A DNA stretch of 64,000 nt, taken from NCBI RefSeq assembly GCF_900188405.1, contig NZ_FZOF01000027.1, positions 1 to 64,000 on the forward strand, written 5' to 3'. Position 1 is the stretch's first letter, and every line of letters begins with the position of its first letter. A program made the translations under genes and the position numbers. Below the pieces are notes generated by a model. The model did not search any database. It saw only the letters and a program-made list of their open reading frames with translations, and had not been told where the DNA came from. The stretch comes from Actinacidiphila glaucinigra. Lineage in GTDB: Bacteria > Actinomycetota > Actinomycetes > Streptomycetales > Streptomycetaceae. Below are positions 32,427 to 40,744 of the stretch, in pieces.

Positions 32427-34391
32427 ATGGACGCCTGGGACGAACTCCTGCGGAGGGCTACACCGTCGGCTGTTCTGACCCTGGACGGGGTCATCCGCTC
32501 CCTCAACGCCGCAATGGCCTCAGCGCTGGGCAGGCCCGAGGAACAGTGCATCGGCCGCGGCTTCGCTGATCTGCTGTCCGAGGATCAGCGGATCTCGGCT
32601 ACGAGCCTGGTGGCGCACGGGGCCACGACGAAAAGACTCGCGATGCGGGTGCTGGAATTCCCGGGAGCGGGCGCAGCGTCTGTGCTCTGCCTTGTCGAGG
32701 CACGGCCCGTAACGGACCCCGCAAGTGGCGAGCGGCTCGTGTGGCTGCACTCGTTGGACGCGCGACATGACCTCGGCGCCCTGCTGATCCCATTTGACCT
32801 TGCAGCCAAGGCGGCCAACCTCGGCCTCTTCATGTGTTCACCCGATGAGCACCAGATCGAGTGGCTGGGTGGCGAGCCCGCCCTGGCCGCGCTGTTCCCG
32901 CAGGCGTCGATGTCCCTGTCCATGGTGATCCGGCGAGTACACCCGGATGACCGAAAGGACGTGCAGCGGCTTGTGCGCTCGTCCGCCGCCCAGTCCCCCT
33001 GGATCAGGTCGCGGTTCCATACCGAGCACGACGGCTGGCGCATGCTGGCCAGCCAAGCCCGGCACATCACGCTGGGATACGGCGGTTCCGAACGGGTCTT
33101 CGGGGTGATCCGCGACGAGTCCAAGATGGAGGCACGCCGAAAGGACTTGCTGGCTGCGGTGAGTGCTGAGCGGCAGCGCGCCGATGAGATCGCCGCGTTC
33201 TCCTCAGCCCTGTTCACTGCGGCCACCGAGCAGGAGCTGCAGCAGGTTGTCCTGACGCGGCTCGCCGCGGCCTTCGGCGGTTTCGGCGCCCTCTTCGCGC
33301 TCGTCGACGACGGTCGTCTGCGGGTCTCCTCGGACGCCGGGATCCCCACATGGCAGACCGACGCCCTGCTCGGTCAGTCGCTTGACGAGGACCGACCGTT
33401 GCCCTGTGCGATCCGTACCGGACAGCCGCAGTTCGTCGCCAACCAGGAGGAACTCGCGCGGTGTCGCCTGAGTGATACCAGTGGGGCCCAGACACCGCCA
33501 GGCCCCGATGTCGCCGTGTCGATCACTCCTCTCAGCCCGCCGGGCGACCAGCCCCTCGGGGCCTGGGCAGTGACGTACGACAGTCAGCGCCCTCCGTCCC
33601 TGGAGAAGCTCGCCTTCATGACTACTCTGGCCGATCTCGCAGGCCAGGCCCTGAAGCGGATCAGGCTGCAGCAGGCCCACGTCGAGCTGTCCACCGCGGT
33701 ACAGCAGAGCATGCTCCCGACACTGCCCGAGCACCTGCCGGGCCTGGAGGTCGCCGCTCGCTATCAGCCCAGCCGGGACGGGCTGGATATCGGCGGAGAC
33801 TGGTACGACGCGTTCTTCCTGCCCGATGGCGCGGTCGCACTCGAGATCGGCGACGCCCAAGGGCACGACGTCGATGCCGCGGTTTTCATGGGTCAGGTGC
33901 GCTCGTCCATGCGCGCGATCGCCGCCCACGAGCCCGAGCCGGGAACGGTGCTGACACGCACCAACGAGTTGCTCACCACGATGGACGCACCGCGCTTCGC
34001 CAGCTGCACCATGCTGCACGTGAATCCGCGCGACGGTCAGGTCATCGGCACCAGCGCAGGCCACGTTCCGCTTCTCCACGCACGCGACGACGGCACCCAC
34101 TGCATCCGCACACTTCCCGGCGGGCCGGTCCTGGGAGTCCTGCCCGATATCGACTACGCCGAGGAGACCTTCACTTTGGAGGAGGGCACCGCGCTGGTCA
34201 TGGTCACCGACGGCGTGGTCGAAGGGCCGGGCCTGACACTGGAAGCGGGATTGGAACGAGCGGGCACGCTGGCCGGCCAAGCCCTCCACGACCAGCTCGA
34301 TGCCGAGGCGATGGCAGACCTGATCCTCGACGCTGTGGCCGCCGTGGACCACCTGGACGACGTGGCCGTGCTGGTCATCCGGCGCGCCTAG
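32427..34391 (+). CDS. PAS-GAF-SpoIIE serine phosphatase
   Basis: 654 residues from ATG 32427, set by AGGAAG six bases upstream. Order: PAS (about 1-110: LLRRATPSAVLTLDGVIRSL, CIGRGFADLLSEDQR), a second PAS-like domain (about 130-240), GAF (about 255-400: EQELQQVVLTRLAAAFGGF), then a PP2C/SpoIIE domain (QQSMLPTLPEHLPGLEVAAR, GGDWYDAFFLPDG, GDAQGHDVDAA, GTALVMVTDGVVEGPG, HLDDVAVLVIRRA) with the metal Asp residues present. This class dephosphorylates anti-anti-sigma factors in response to signals. No sigma or anti-sigma gene is adjacent, so it is an orphan. Confidence 0.92.
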   Translation: MDAWDELLRRATPSAVLTLDGVIRSLNAAMASALGRPEEQCIGRGFADLLSEDQRISATSLVAHGATTKRLAMRVLEFPGAGAASVLCLVEARPVTDPASGERLVWLHSLDARHDLGALLIPFDLAAKAANLGLFMCSPDEHQIEWLGGEPALAALFPQASMSLSMVIRRVHPDDRKDVQRLVRSSAAQSPWIRSRFHTEHDGWRMLASQARHITLGYGGSERVFGVIRDESKMEARRKDLLAAVSAERQRADEIAAFSSALFTAATEQELQQVVLTRLAAAFGGFGALFALVDDGRLRVSSDAGIPTWQTDALLGQSLDEDRPLPCAIRTGQPQFVANQEELARCRLSDTSGAQTPPGPDVAVSITPLSPPGDQPLGAWAVTYDSQRPPSLEKLAFMTTLADLAGQALKRIRLQQAHVELSTAVQQSMLPTLPEHLPGLEVAARYQPSRDGLDIGGDWYDAFFLPDGAVALEIGDAQGHDVDAAVFMGQVRSSMRAIAAHEPEPGTVLTRTNELLTTMDAPRFASCTMLHVNPRDGQVIGTSAGHVPLLHARDDGTHCIRTLPGGPVLGVLPDIDYAEETFTLEEGTALVMVTDGVVEGPGLTLEAGLERAGTLAGQALHDQLDAEAMADLILDAVAAVDHLDDVAVLVIRRA

Positions 34392-34511
34392 GGGGGGTGC
34401 GCGGCTCGGCCGGGGTCCGCCATCTCGACTTCCGTCCCGCCAGCAGGTCATCCCGGGTAACGCTCTGACCAGTACAGACGAAAGTTGGAAAAGGCCTTTT
34501 GGCTGTGAAAG

Positions 34512-35423
34512 CTACTCCTGCAGGAAGGATTGCAGCATGGCTGTCACTTCCTGCGGCTTCTCCTCCGTGACGAAGTGCCCCGAATTTTTCAGGACTCGTC
34601 CGTCGACGTTCACGGCGTAATCACGCCATTGGTCGACGACTATTCCACCAAAGGAATCCTGTGCGCCGATGGCGAGAATGGGCATCTTCAGTTTGCCCCG
34701 GGCCAGGAACTCCTTGTTCTGCTGAACGTTCGTGCGGAACTGGCGGTATACATTCATCCAGGCCGTCGTGCGGCCGGGCTCCTTCAGGAAGTGGGCGTAG
34801 TAGTCGTAGTCCGACGGCGTGAACGGTGACTTGTTGCCTACCAGGTACGCAGTGATCATCTCCTGGATGAAGACTCGCTCGTGACCGGCGATGAGGTGTT
34901 CAGCGAGAGGCATCTGGAACATGCCCCAGTGCCATGGCGAGGGCTTCTCCGGGTCGGCGTTCAGAGCCGGGTAGCTGTAGGCGCTGCCATCCGCAATGGG
35001 GGCTTCCATCACGGCCATGCGGCGCACCTCCGACGGCCACTGCGCCGCGTAGGCGTAGGCGACCCACACGCCGACATCGTGGGCGACCACCTGGATGTCG
35101 TTGTTGAGTCCCAGCTGCTTCAGCAGCTCATGCACATCTTCAGCCAGTTGAGCGGCCTGGTAACCGCTCTCCGTGACCTGCGAGTTGCCCGTGCCACGCA
35201 GGTCGACGGCGATCACGGTGTGAGTCCTGGAGAGCGGACCCATCTGCTGTCGCCACTCGGCCCACGTCTGAGGGAACCCGTGGATCATCACCACGGGCGA
35301 GCCTTGACCGCCCTCCATGTAATGCATACGGAATCCATTTACTTCCGCATACTTGGACCGAAAACCAGCGGGTGGTTGAGATTGCGGGTAAGTCGACGGC
35401 GAGTTTGCCATTCCGATGCTCAT
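34512..35423 (-). CDS. Alpha/beta hydrolase, epoxide hydrolase-like
   Basis: 303 residues, start at 35423. Motifs: oxyanion HGFP in VVMIHGFPQTWAEWR, GTGNSQ, nucleophile Asp in VVAHDVGVWVAYAYA (an Asp where esterases carry Ser, typical of epoxide hydrolases and dehalogenases), acid near GAQDSFGG, and C-terminal His in KNSGHFVTEEKP. Hydrolyses epoxides or haloalkanes. Converges with the SpoIIE gene. Its neighbourhood of redox enzymes is compatible with detoxification. Confidence 0.85.
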   Translation of the reverse strand: MSIGMANSPSTYPQSQPPAGFRSKYAEVNGFRMHYMEGGQGSPVVMIHGFPQTWAEWRQQMGPLSRTHTVIAVDLRGTGNSQVTESGYQAAQLAEDVHELLKQLGLNNDIQVVAHDVGVWVAYAYAAQWPSEVRRMAVMEAPIADGSAYSYPALNADPEKPSPWHWGMFQMPLAEHLIAGHERVFIQEMITAYLVGNKSPFTPSDYDYYAHFLKEPGRTTAWMNVYRQFRTNVQQNKEFLARGKLKMPILAIGAQDSFGGIVVDQWRDYAVNVDGRVLKNSGHFVTEEKPQEVTAMLQSFLQE

Positions 35424-35742
35424 TGATGCACCTGCTTGGAGTCGCTATCTCGTTGTTCCACACTAGTCGCGTGAGTACGGTGAAGCCACCCATAGGTCCG
35501 GCACAGTACCTTGACGGAGATCTCACACCGCAGGTCGTCCAATACGCCTCGGAGGCACTGTTCCTTTTCAGCGGGGCCACCGATCGGGTAACGGCCTGCC
35601 GGTCGGTGACCCACGCCCGGAGGACGAGGCTCCTCGTTGGTCGAACGAAATGTCTTACCTCTCAACTCTTCGGCCGGGCAGTCCCGTTGGTCGGTGAGGT
35701 ATTTCAGAGTTCCGCCACCGGACCAAGCGGCCGACGAAAGCC
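35424..35742. other. 320-base gap, nothing recognised
   Basis: Promoter side of the hydrolase gene and the 3-prime flank of the toxin operon. No motif recognised. Confidence 0.4.
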
Positions 35743-35777
35743 AGAGGACCCCGGCCCTCTCGGGGCCGGGGTCCTCT
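35743..35777 (-). terminator. Very strong terminator of the toxin-antitoxin operon
   Basis: Perfect stem AGAGGACCCCGGCCC / GGGCCGGGGTCCTCT with a 5-base loop, just beyond the toxin stop at 35789. Confidence 0.88.
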
Positions 35778-35788
35778 TCGGCACTGCG

Positions 35789-36160
35789 TCAGGCGGGCCA
35801 CTCCCGCAGCAACGCCGCCACGCTCTGCACCGTGCACGCCTCGTCGCGCAGCTCGTCGACGAGGGCCCGCACCTCGTCCCAGGTCGGTTTCACCTGGCGG
35901 CCGGCGGCTTGCAGGTACGCCACCGTCACCGCCACGGCGACGGTCATGTTCGACCGCTCCAGCCACCGCAGGCGCCCGAGCGAGTGGGCCAGCGCGGCCG
36001 CCCGCGCCACCGGCCCGTCGTAGACATCCCGGTCGAACAGTTGGGCCTTGTGGCGCTCCACAGCGGACAGGGGCACGCCGAAGTCGTCCGGGGCCGGATC
36101 GTCCTCCCCCGCCTGGCTCGCAACGCTCAGGATCCAGCCGAGGTCAACCGCGAGGTTCAC
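35789..36160 (-). CDS. Fic/Doc-like toxin component of a toxin-antitoxin pair
   Basis: 123 residues, start overlapping the antitoxin stop by 17 bases. Pattern: MNLAVDLGWILSVASQ, VPLSAVERHKAQLFDRDVYD, RAAALAHSLGRLRWLERSNM, AVAVTVAYLQAAGRQV. This is the short Streptomyces Fic family toxin; the HPFxxGNGR loop of classical Fic is not recognisable, so AMPylation activity is uncertain. Second gene of the operon, as for Doc. Confidence 0.8.
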   Translation of the reverse strand: MNLAVDLGWILSVASQAGEDDPAPDDFGVPLSAVERHKAQLFDRDVYDGPVARAAALAHSLGRLRWLERSNMTVAVAVTVAYLQAAGRQVKPTWDEVRALVDELRDEACTVQSVAALLREWPA

Positions 36161-36362
36161 GCACGCGCTCCTCGATGAGGTCCCCGAACTCCTCGATCAC
36201 GTTCGCCGCGGACGCGAGGAACGCCTTGCGAACGGGATCGGTGTCGGACTTCACCAGGTGCTCGATGTACTCCTGGAGGGACATGTGCCGGTTGCCCGCC
36301 GCCTGGCGGGCCGCCTCCACCGTGTCCTCGTCCAGCCGGACGTTCAGCTGTGTCTTGGCCAT
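36144..36362 (-). CDS. Ribbon-helix-helix antitoxin
   Basis: 72 residues. MAKTQLNVRLDEDTVEAARQ is a typical RHH beta-strand and helix, then NRHMSLQEYIEHLVKSD completes the DNA-binding fold; the rest (VIEEFGDLIEERVREPRG) would wrap the toxin. First in the operon and overlaps the toxin; probably autoregulates the promoter between 36363 and 36629. Confidence 0.85.
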   Translation of the reverse strand: MAKTQLNVRLDEDTVEAARQAAGNRHMSLQEYIEHLVKSDTDPVRKAFLASAANVIEEFGDLIEERVREPRG

Positions 36363-36629
36363 GCAGCGATGCTAGCTGTCGCTAGCCATGATCGGTAGTG
36401 CTTCCCACCCGGTACGGGTCCGCGTGGCCGGCGATGACCCGCCGATGCGGCCTGGCACAGGATCCGGTACCAGGACGGGCGGCACGCTGTGCCGGTGAAG
36501 GCGCCACCGACATACCGCAGGTGCGCGCTCGACCGGTGAGCACCCAACCGGGTGGCTGCAGATGGCGATCAGGGGCCGCTTGGCGCGGCAGGTTGATCCA
36601 CTGCGAACCGTTGCTTTGACTCCGTCCAC

Positions 36630-38087
36630 GTGGTGACCAACGGTTCTTCCCGGATGCCGCAGCCTTTGGGAGCGGTCCTGGACGGTGCGGCGATGTCGCG
36701 GCTGCACATGAGGTTCTGGCTGCTGGCAGGGCTGGGGATCCTGCTCGACGGGTTCGACTTCTTCATCATCGCGGTGGCGAACCCGCTGATCGCGAAAGAC
36801 TTCGGGGGCAGTGCGGCCGAGCGAGGACTGCTGTCGGCGGCGGCGATCGTGGGGGCCGTATTCGGTGCGGCGCTGCTGGGACCGTTGGGCGACCGGATCG
36901 GGCGGAGCCGGATCTTCAAGGTCGACCTGTGGCTGTTCGTGGTCTTCTCGGCGGCGTGCGCGTTCGCGTGGGACATCTGGTCGCTGATCGTGTTCCGGTT
37001 GCTGCTCGGGGTCGCGGTGGGGCTGGACTACCCGATCGCGGCGAGTTACGTGGCGGAGATCCTGCCTTCGCGGAACCGGGGGCGGTGGCTTGTCGGCGCG
37101 TTCAGCCTGCAGGCGGCGGGGATCGTGCTGGGGGCGGTGGCGGGGGTGGTGATCCTCCTGCTGCTGCCGGAGACAGGGTCATGGCGGCTCATGCTGGGCT
37201 TCGGGGTCCTGCCGGCGCTGCTGATCATCGTGCTGCGGCGGAACGTACCCGAGAGCCCCCGGTGGCTCGCGCAGAACGGGCGCGAACGCGAGGCCCGCGA
37301 GATCGCGGAGGCCATGACGGGGCGGCGCTGCCAGGTGACGGAGGCGGATCGTGCACGGGGCGAGGCGCCGCCGGAAGGCCTGAAGGCCTTCGCGCAGCCC
37401 CGGTTGTTCTCCAGGCAGCTGCGGCGGCGCACGGTGTTCACCGCGATCCCCTGGTTCCTCATGGACATCGCGACATACGGGGTGGGGATCTTCACCCCGA
37501 CGCTGCTCGCAGGGCTCGCACTGGGCGGCGCTAACGCCACGTTCATCGCCGAGGACATCGCCTCGACCGAGGGCACGGCGCTGCTCGACGTCTTCCTGGT
37601 GCTCGGTTTCGTGCTGGCGATCCTGCTGGTGGAACGGGTCGGGCGAGTACCGCTGCAGCTCGCCGGCTTCGCCGTGATGGCCGTGGCGCTGTGCCTGCTG
37701 GCCGTCGCCGAATCACTGCCCGGCGGCGGCGATGGCCATCTGCCCCTGATCTTTGTCGGCTTCGCCCTCTTCAACACCTTCATGAACCTGGGCCCGAACG
37801 CCACCACCTTCGCCCTCCCCGCCGAGGTGTTCCCCTCCGAGGTGCGGTCCGCGGGCCACGGCTTCGCGGCCGCCTGCGGCAAACTCGGCGCGGCGCTCGG
37901 CACCTTCCTCTTCCCGGTGGCGCTGGACGCCGTCGGGACCCCGGCACTGCTGTACGCCGTTGCCGCCACCAGCGCACTGGCGTTCATCGTGACGTGGGTC
38001 TTCCGCATCGAGCCCCGCGGCCGCTCACTCGAGGAACTCTCCGGCGCCGACACGGCAACGCTCGCACCGCGCGTCACCCCGCCATGA
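36630..38087 (+). CDS. MFS transporter, metabolite:H+ symporter-like
   Basis: 485 residues from GTG 36630; an ATG at 36654 is also possible as no clear ribosome site decides. Twelve helices: FWLLAGLGILLDGFDFFIIAV (TM1 with the D-x-x-D/F sugar-porter motif), LLGPLGDRIGRSRIF (A-loop), LDYPIAASYVAEILPSRNRG, the central loop with PESPRWLAQNGRE, and TFALPAEVFPSEVRSAGHGF near TM11. This pattern fits the sugar/phosphate (Pho84-like) porter branch. Substrate unknown; no partner gene. Confidence 0.9.
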   Translation: MVTNGSSRMPQPLGAVLDGAAMSRLHMRFWLLAGLGILLDGFDFFIIAVANPLIAKDFGGSAAERGLLSAAAIVGAVFGAALLGPLGDRIGRSRIFKVDLWLFVVFSAACAFAWDIWSLIVFRLLLGVAVGLDYPIAASYVAEILPSRNRGRWLVGAFSLQAAGIVLGAVAGVVILLLLPETGSWRLMLGFGVLPALLIIVLRRNVPESPRWLAQNGREREAREIAEAMTGRRCQVTEADRARGEAPPEGLKAFAQPRLFSRQLRRRTVFTAIPWFLMDIATYGVGIFTPTLLAGLALGGANATFIAEDIASTEGTALLDVFLVLGFVLAILLVERVGRVPLQLAGFAVMAVALCLLAVAESLPGGGDGHLPLIFVGFALFNTFMNLGPNATTFALPAEVFPSEVRSAGHGFAAACGKLGAALGTFLFPVALDAVGTPALLYAVAATSALAFIVTWVFRIEPRGRSLEELSGADTATLAPRVTPP

Positions 38088-38159
38088 CGGCCCGAGCGCT
38101 CGGTGACACGTACACCGGGTATCCAGATGCGGGTGCTCGTCCGATGTGTCACGGCCCGC

Positions 38160-38188
38160 GCCCGGGCGACGGCAAACGACGCCCGGGC
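38160..38188. terminator. Bidirectional terminator between convergent genes
   Basis: GCCCGGGCG (38160-38168) and CGCCCGGGC (38180-38188), loop of 11. Lies between the MFS stop (38087) and the convergent stop at 38204. Confidence 0.65.
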
Positions 38189-38203
38189 CTGAATCCGGGG
38201 CCG

Positions 38204-38632
38204 TCAGTTCTGGTAGCAGGCCGGGTGTCCGTCCTCCACATAACACCAGCGCCCCTGGATGTCCGATATCTTCTCCCAGGCACCGGCGGCGAACCAGGTG
38301 GAGTTGTTGTTCGTGGTCCACGCCGCGTTCTCGACGGTCAGTGCATCCACGTCCTTGACGCCGATGTCCTTGCTCTGCTTACCGCTGGGCAGCCAGTAGG
38401 TCTTGCAGGTGAACGTGCCCTCTTCGGTCCGGCATGTCTCCGAACCAACGCCGAGCTCCGCAACCTTGACCGTGTACGAGCTTGGCAGCCGGTTTCCGAC
38501 GTAGCCGCAGATGAACCCGAGAGTGCAGGTCCCTGCGTTTGCCTGCGGTGCCGGCGCCAAGACAACCAATCCAGCTGCCGCTGCCAGAAGTGCCGCACCC
38601 TTGGTCATCCGCCGTCTGGGCGTGCTGCGCAT
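38204..38632 (-). CDS. Small secreted protein with six cysteines
   Basis: 142 residues from ATG 38632, preceded by GGAGGGGG at ten bases. Signal peptide (MTKGAALLAAAAGLVVLAP, ANAG). The mature part has three Cys pairs: GTCTLGFICGY, SETCRTEEGTFTCKTY, and RWCYVEDGHPACYQN at the C-terminus, suggesting three disulfides. First part faintly resembles peptidase inhibitor I36 proteins (CPxGxxC). Function unknown; extracellular. Confidence 0.7.
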   Translation of the reverse strand: MRSTPRRRMTKGAALLAAAAGLVVLAPAPQANAGTCTLGFICGYVGNRLPSSYTVKVAELGVGSETCRTEEGTFTCKTYWLPSGKQSKDIGVKDVDALTVENAAWTTNNNSTWFAAGAWEKISDIQGRWCYVEDGHPACYQN

Positions 38633-39049
38633 CAGAACCGATCCCCCTCCATGTCGCGTACATGGCGACTTGCTCGCGGGTAAGTATGGTTGGCAGACCC
38701 CGAGTTGGATATGCCGATGGCGCCTTTCACGTCACAGCTCCCAGCGGGCAACCCTGTATCGGTGCAGGCCAGGGCACACGGGTAGGAGGCCCGTCCGGCC
38801 TGGTCGTGCTCGGGTGCAGCTACGCCCACCTGGCTGCCGCTCAGGCCATTGGCTCAAATGCGTCCGGGAACTCAAGCCCGTTGTATCGCGCGATGCGCAG
38901 GTAGGCACAGGGAAGCGGGACGACGGTCGGCCCCACATCGGCCGTGGTTCCCACGGCCTGGCCAGAGGTCGACGCTCAAGGAGCACTCCGTCTGGAACTC
39001 GCGGCTGAAATGGCGGACGTCGTCCCACTCCCCGGTCAGCGAAGAGCCT
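38633..39049. other. 400-base gap, nothing recognised
   Basis: Promoter of the secreted gene on the minus strand and 5-prime flank of the glutamate-dehydrogenase remnant. May contain more of the decayed gene, but I could not follow it before 39050. Confidence 0.35.
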
Positions 39050-39512
39050 GACCCGGGCGCCTTCGGCAACCTGCTGGCGGCGAGCCTCCGCGGCCGCAAC
39101 GCGCCTTCCCACTCCTCGGTGGAGGAGAACGGCTGGACGTGAGCCGCACCGTCGTCGAGGTGGTCACCGACGACATGCTGTTCCCGGTCGACTCCGTCAC
39201 CAACGAGCTGTCCCGGCAGGACCGCGCGATCCACGTCGTCGTCCACCCGCAGATGCTGGTGCGCCGTGACGTGACCGGGAAGCAGCTGGAGGTGCTGGAC
39301 GCCGCACGCTCGGCGACGTGTCGGACGACGTGCTGGTCGAGTCCTGGATCCACGTGGAGAACGACCGAGAGGACCTGAAGCAGATCACCACGGACCCGCG
39401 CCGGGTCCTGTCGGACGTCCGGGAGGCCGTCGAGGACTGGCAGAAGATGCGCGACGCTGCGCCGGCGCTCCCGGGCATCGGCTGCCGGCAGGCCTCGCAC
39501 CAACGGGCTTGA
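39050..39512 (+). pseudogene. Remnant of the large NAD-specific glutamate dehydrogenase
   Basis: Three frames in succession: DPGAFGNLLAASLRG ... SVEENGWT (to 39139), then SRTVVEVVTDDMLFPVDSVT, NELSRQDRAIHVVVHPQML, VRRDVTGKQLEVLD (39139-39320), then DDVLVESWIHVENDREDLKQ, ITTDPRRVLSDVREAVEDWQ, KMRDAAPALP. This is the N-terminal domain order of the 180-kDa actinobacterial enzyme (intact pattern: VEENGWTCSHTVVEVVTDDMP). Two frameshifts and loss of the other 1400 or so residues make it a dead fragment, perhaps carried in with rearranged DNA. Confidence 0.8.
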
Positions 39513-39843
39513 ACGATGTGTTCACCAACCACGCGGTACCTGCGGCAGGTACGGCGGGGCCGTCATGCTCGCCGCCTGCCGATCCGACCATGGCCGCGTT
39601 GGCGCTGCGCCGGCCGGGTGTGGAGCGAAAACTCCCCCAGCCGTGGCCCCCTCCGGTAGATCCACAGCAATGCCACCGGATCACCCCCCGCGCCAGGATT
39701 GAGCCGGTCGTCCTTCGACTGCGAGCGCGTCCGGGAAACCCGCCTTCCTAGCCTTAACACGTGAAGGGCCCGCCGACTGCCCCTCACGTTTGACCGGTAG
39801 GCCCTGTACGAACTTGGCCGCGCCTTGAACCCAGGAGTTCCCT
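39513..39843. other. 330-base gap, nothing recognised
   Basis: No gene, repeat or palindrome noted. Confidence 0.4.
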
Positions 39844-40065
39844 TTGGACGGTACGCCAGCTCATACAAACCGCCACCGCACGCCGAGGGGGATGGTGATT
39901 GCGATCATCGCCTCGGCCTCAGCGAACGTCGGGTTCGCCGTTGGCACCTTCGCCGGCGCGGTCGGCGAACTCGGTGCCTACTCCGCCACCTCAGCCGGTG
40001 CCGCCGCGACGGCCACCGCTGTCGTGATCGGTTTCGCCACGGCAACCTTCATCGAAGGAGGGTAG
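39844..40065 (+). CDS. Possible small membrane protein
   Basis: 73 residues from a TTG. After a polar start the sequence is one long small-residue hydrophobic run (VIAIIASASANVGFAVGTFAG then AATATAVVIGFATATFIEGG). Composition unlike a shadow frame, but no family or clear ribosome site. Confidence 0.35.
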   Translation: MDGTPAHTNRHRTPRGMVIAIIASASANVGFAVGTFAGAVGELGAYSATSAGAAATATAVVIGFATATFIEGG

Positions 40066-40139
40066 CCAGCAGGCTGGGCCCACAGGCCCGAGCGCAGAAC
40101 GGTGCCCAACGTGTGCAAACACGCGTCAGGCACCGTCAA

Positions 40140-40262
40140 CTATGTGGAGTCCATGCCGAGTTCGTCGAGCACGGCAGCCCACCGCCGGGGCAGAGTGGGC
40201 TGCCGGGCACGGACATGGCTCACGAAGACGCTCAGGCTGACGGGGTGCCCGTCGACGGGTTC
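40140..40262 (-). pseudogene. Possible C-terminal scrap of a helicase-associated-domain protein
   Basis: Minus-strand codons end ...VSLSVFVSHVRARQPTLPRR then WAAVLDELGMDST and a stop at 40140. This resembles the last repeat of actinomycete helicase-associated domains (FVxxxRxR...L...LxxLGM). No start or upstream repeats were found. Tentative. Confidence 0.25.
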
Positions 40263-40517
40263 GGCGTGCGGGCGGGGCGCATTCAGGCGCCCTCCCCGCC
40301 CGTGATGGTCACGGGCTACGGCGGTGGGGTGAACTGCGGGTTGTCGTACCCGGGCCGCCGACCGCTCCCTCAGACAGGATCCGGAAGCGGACCAAGGTGC
40401 CTGATCACGCCCTCACCCTGTACCAGTGGAAGTCCACGGCGCTGCCGGAGATCGGTACGTCCGGACCCCCGACCAAGGCGAGGCGGCAGGTCAGTACGCG
40501 AGCAGCTGTTGCGTCTA

Positions 40518-40531
40518 GTTATACGTGTAAC
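40518..40531. promoter_or_regulatory. Operator-like palindrome GTTATACGTGTAAC
   Basis: 14-bp near-perfect palindrome inside AT-rich ctagttatacgtgtaactta, 60 bases before the leader ORF. Shape (GT...TA...AC) recalls GntR or TetR sites. No regulator gene is adjacent. Confidence 0.5.
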
Positions 40532-40592
40532 TTACGATGTGGTTTCGTCGCCCGAGAGCTGCAGCGACCGTTTCCACAGGAGGGAGGCCCCG

Positions 40593-40667
40593 ATGAGCAT
40601 GATCGGAAGAAGCCGCCGCCTGTGCATCTTCGGCGACCACTCCTACCGCAGTGAGTTCTACGGCTGA
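40593..40667 (+). CDS. 24-residue leader-type ORF before the SAH-hydrolase-like gene
   Basis: ATG preceded five bases upstream by AGGAGGGAGG, one of the best ribosome sites in the window. Product MSMIGRSRRLCIFGDHSYRS then EFYG. It ends 77 bases before the next gene. Such a site is unlikely by chance, so translation is plausible; it may be a leader peptide for attenuation or a small peptide in its own right. It does not match the known actinobacterial cysteine leader pattern. Confidence 0.5.
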   Translation: MSMIGRSRRLCIFGDHSYRSEFYG

Positions 40668-40744
40668 AGCGCTGGTTCGCATCCGTGCCATTTCGTGCAC
40701 CGAGTGCACGCACCAACGCTCCCATCACAGCCAAGGAACCTGTC

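Larger units (their letters stand above)
40066..40592. other. 520-base gap with a gene scrap and an operator-like palindrome
   Basis: Holds the possible helicase-associated remnant (40140-40262, minus) and the palindrome at 40518. Otherwise nothing. Confidence 0.4.
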
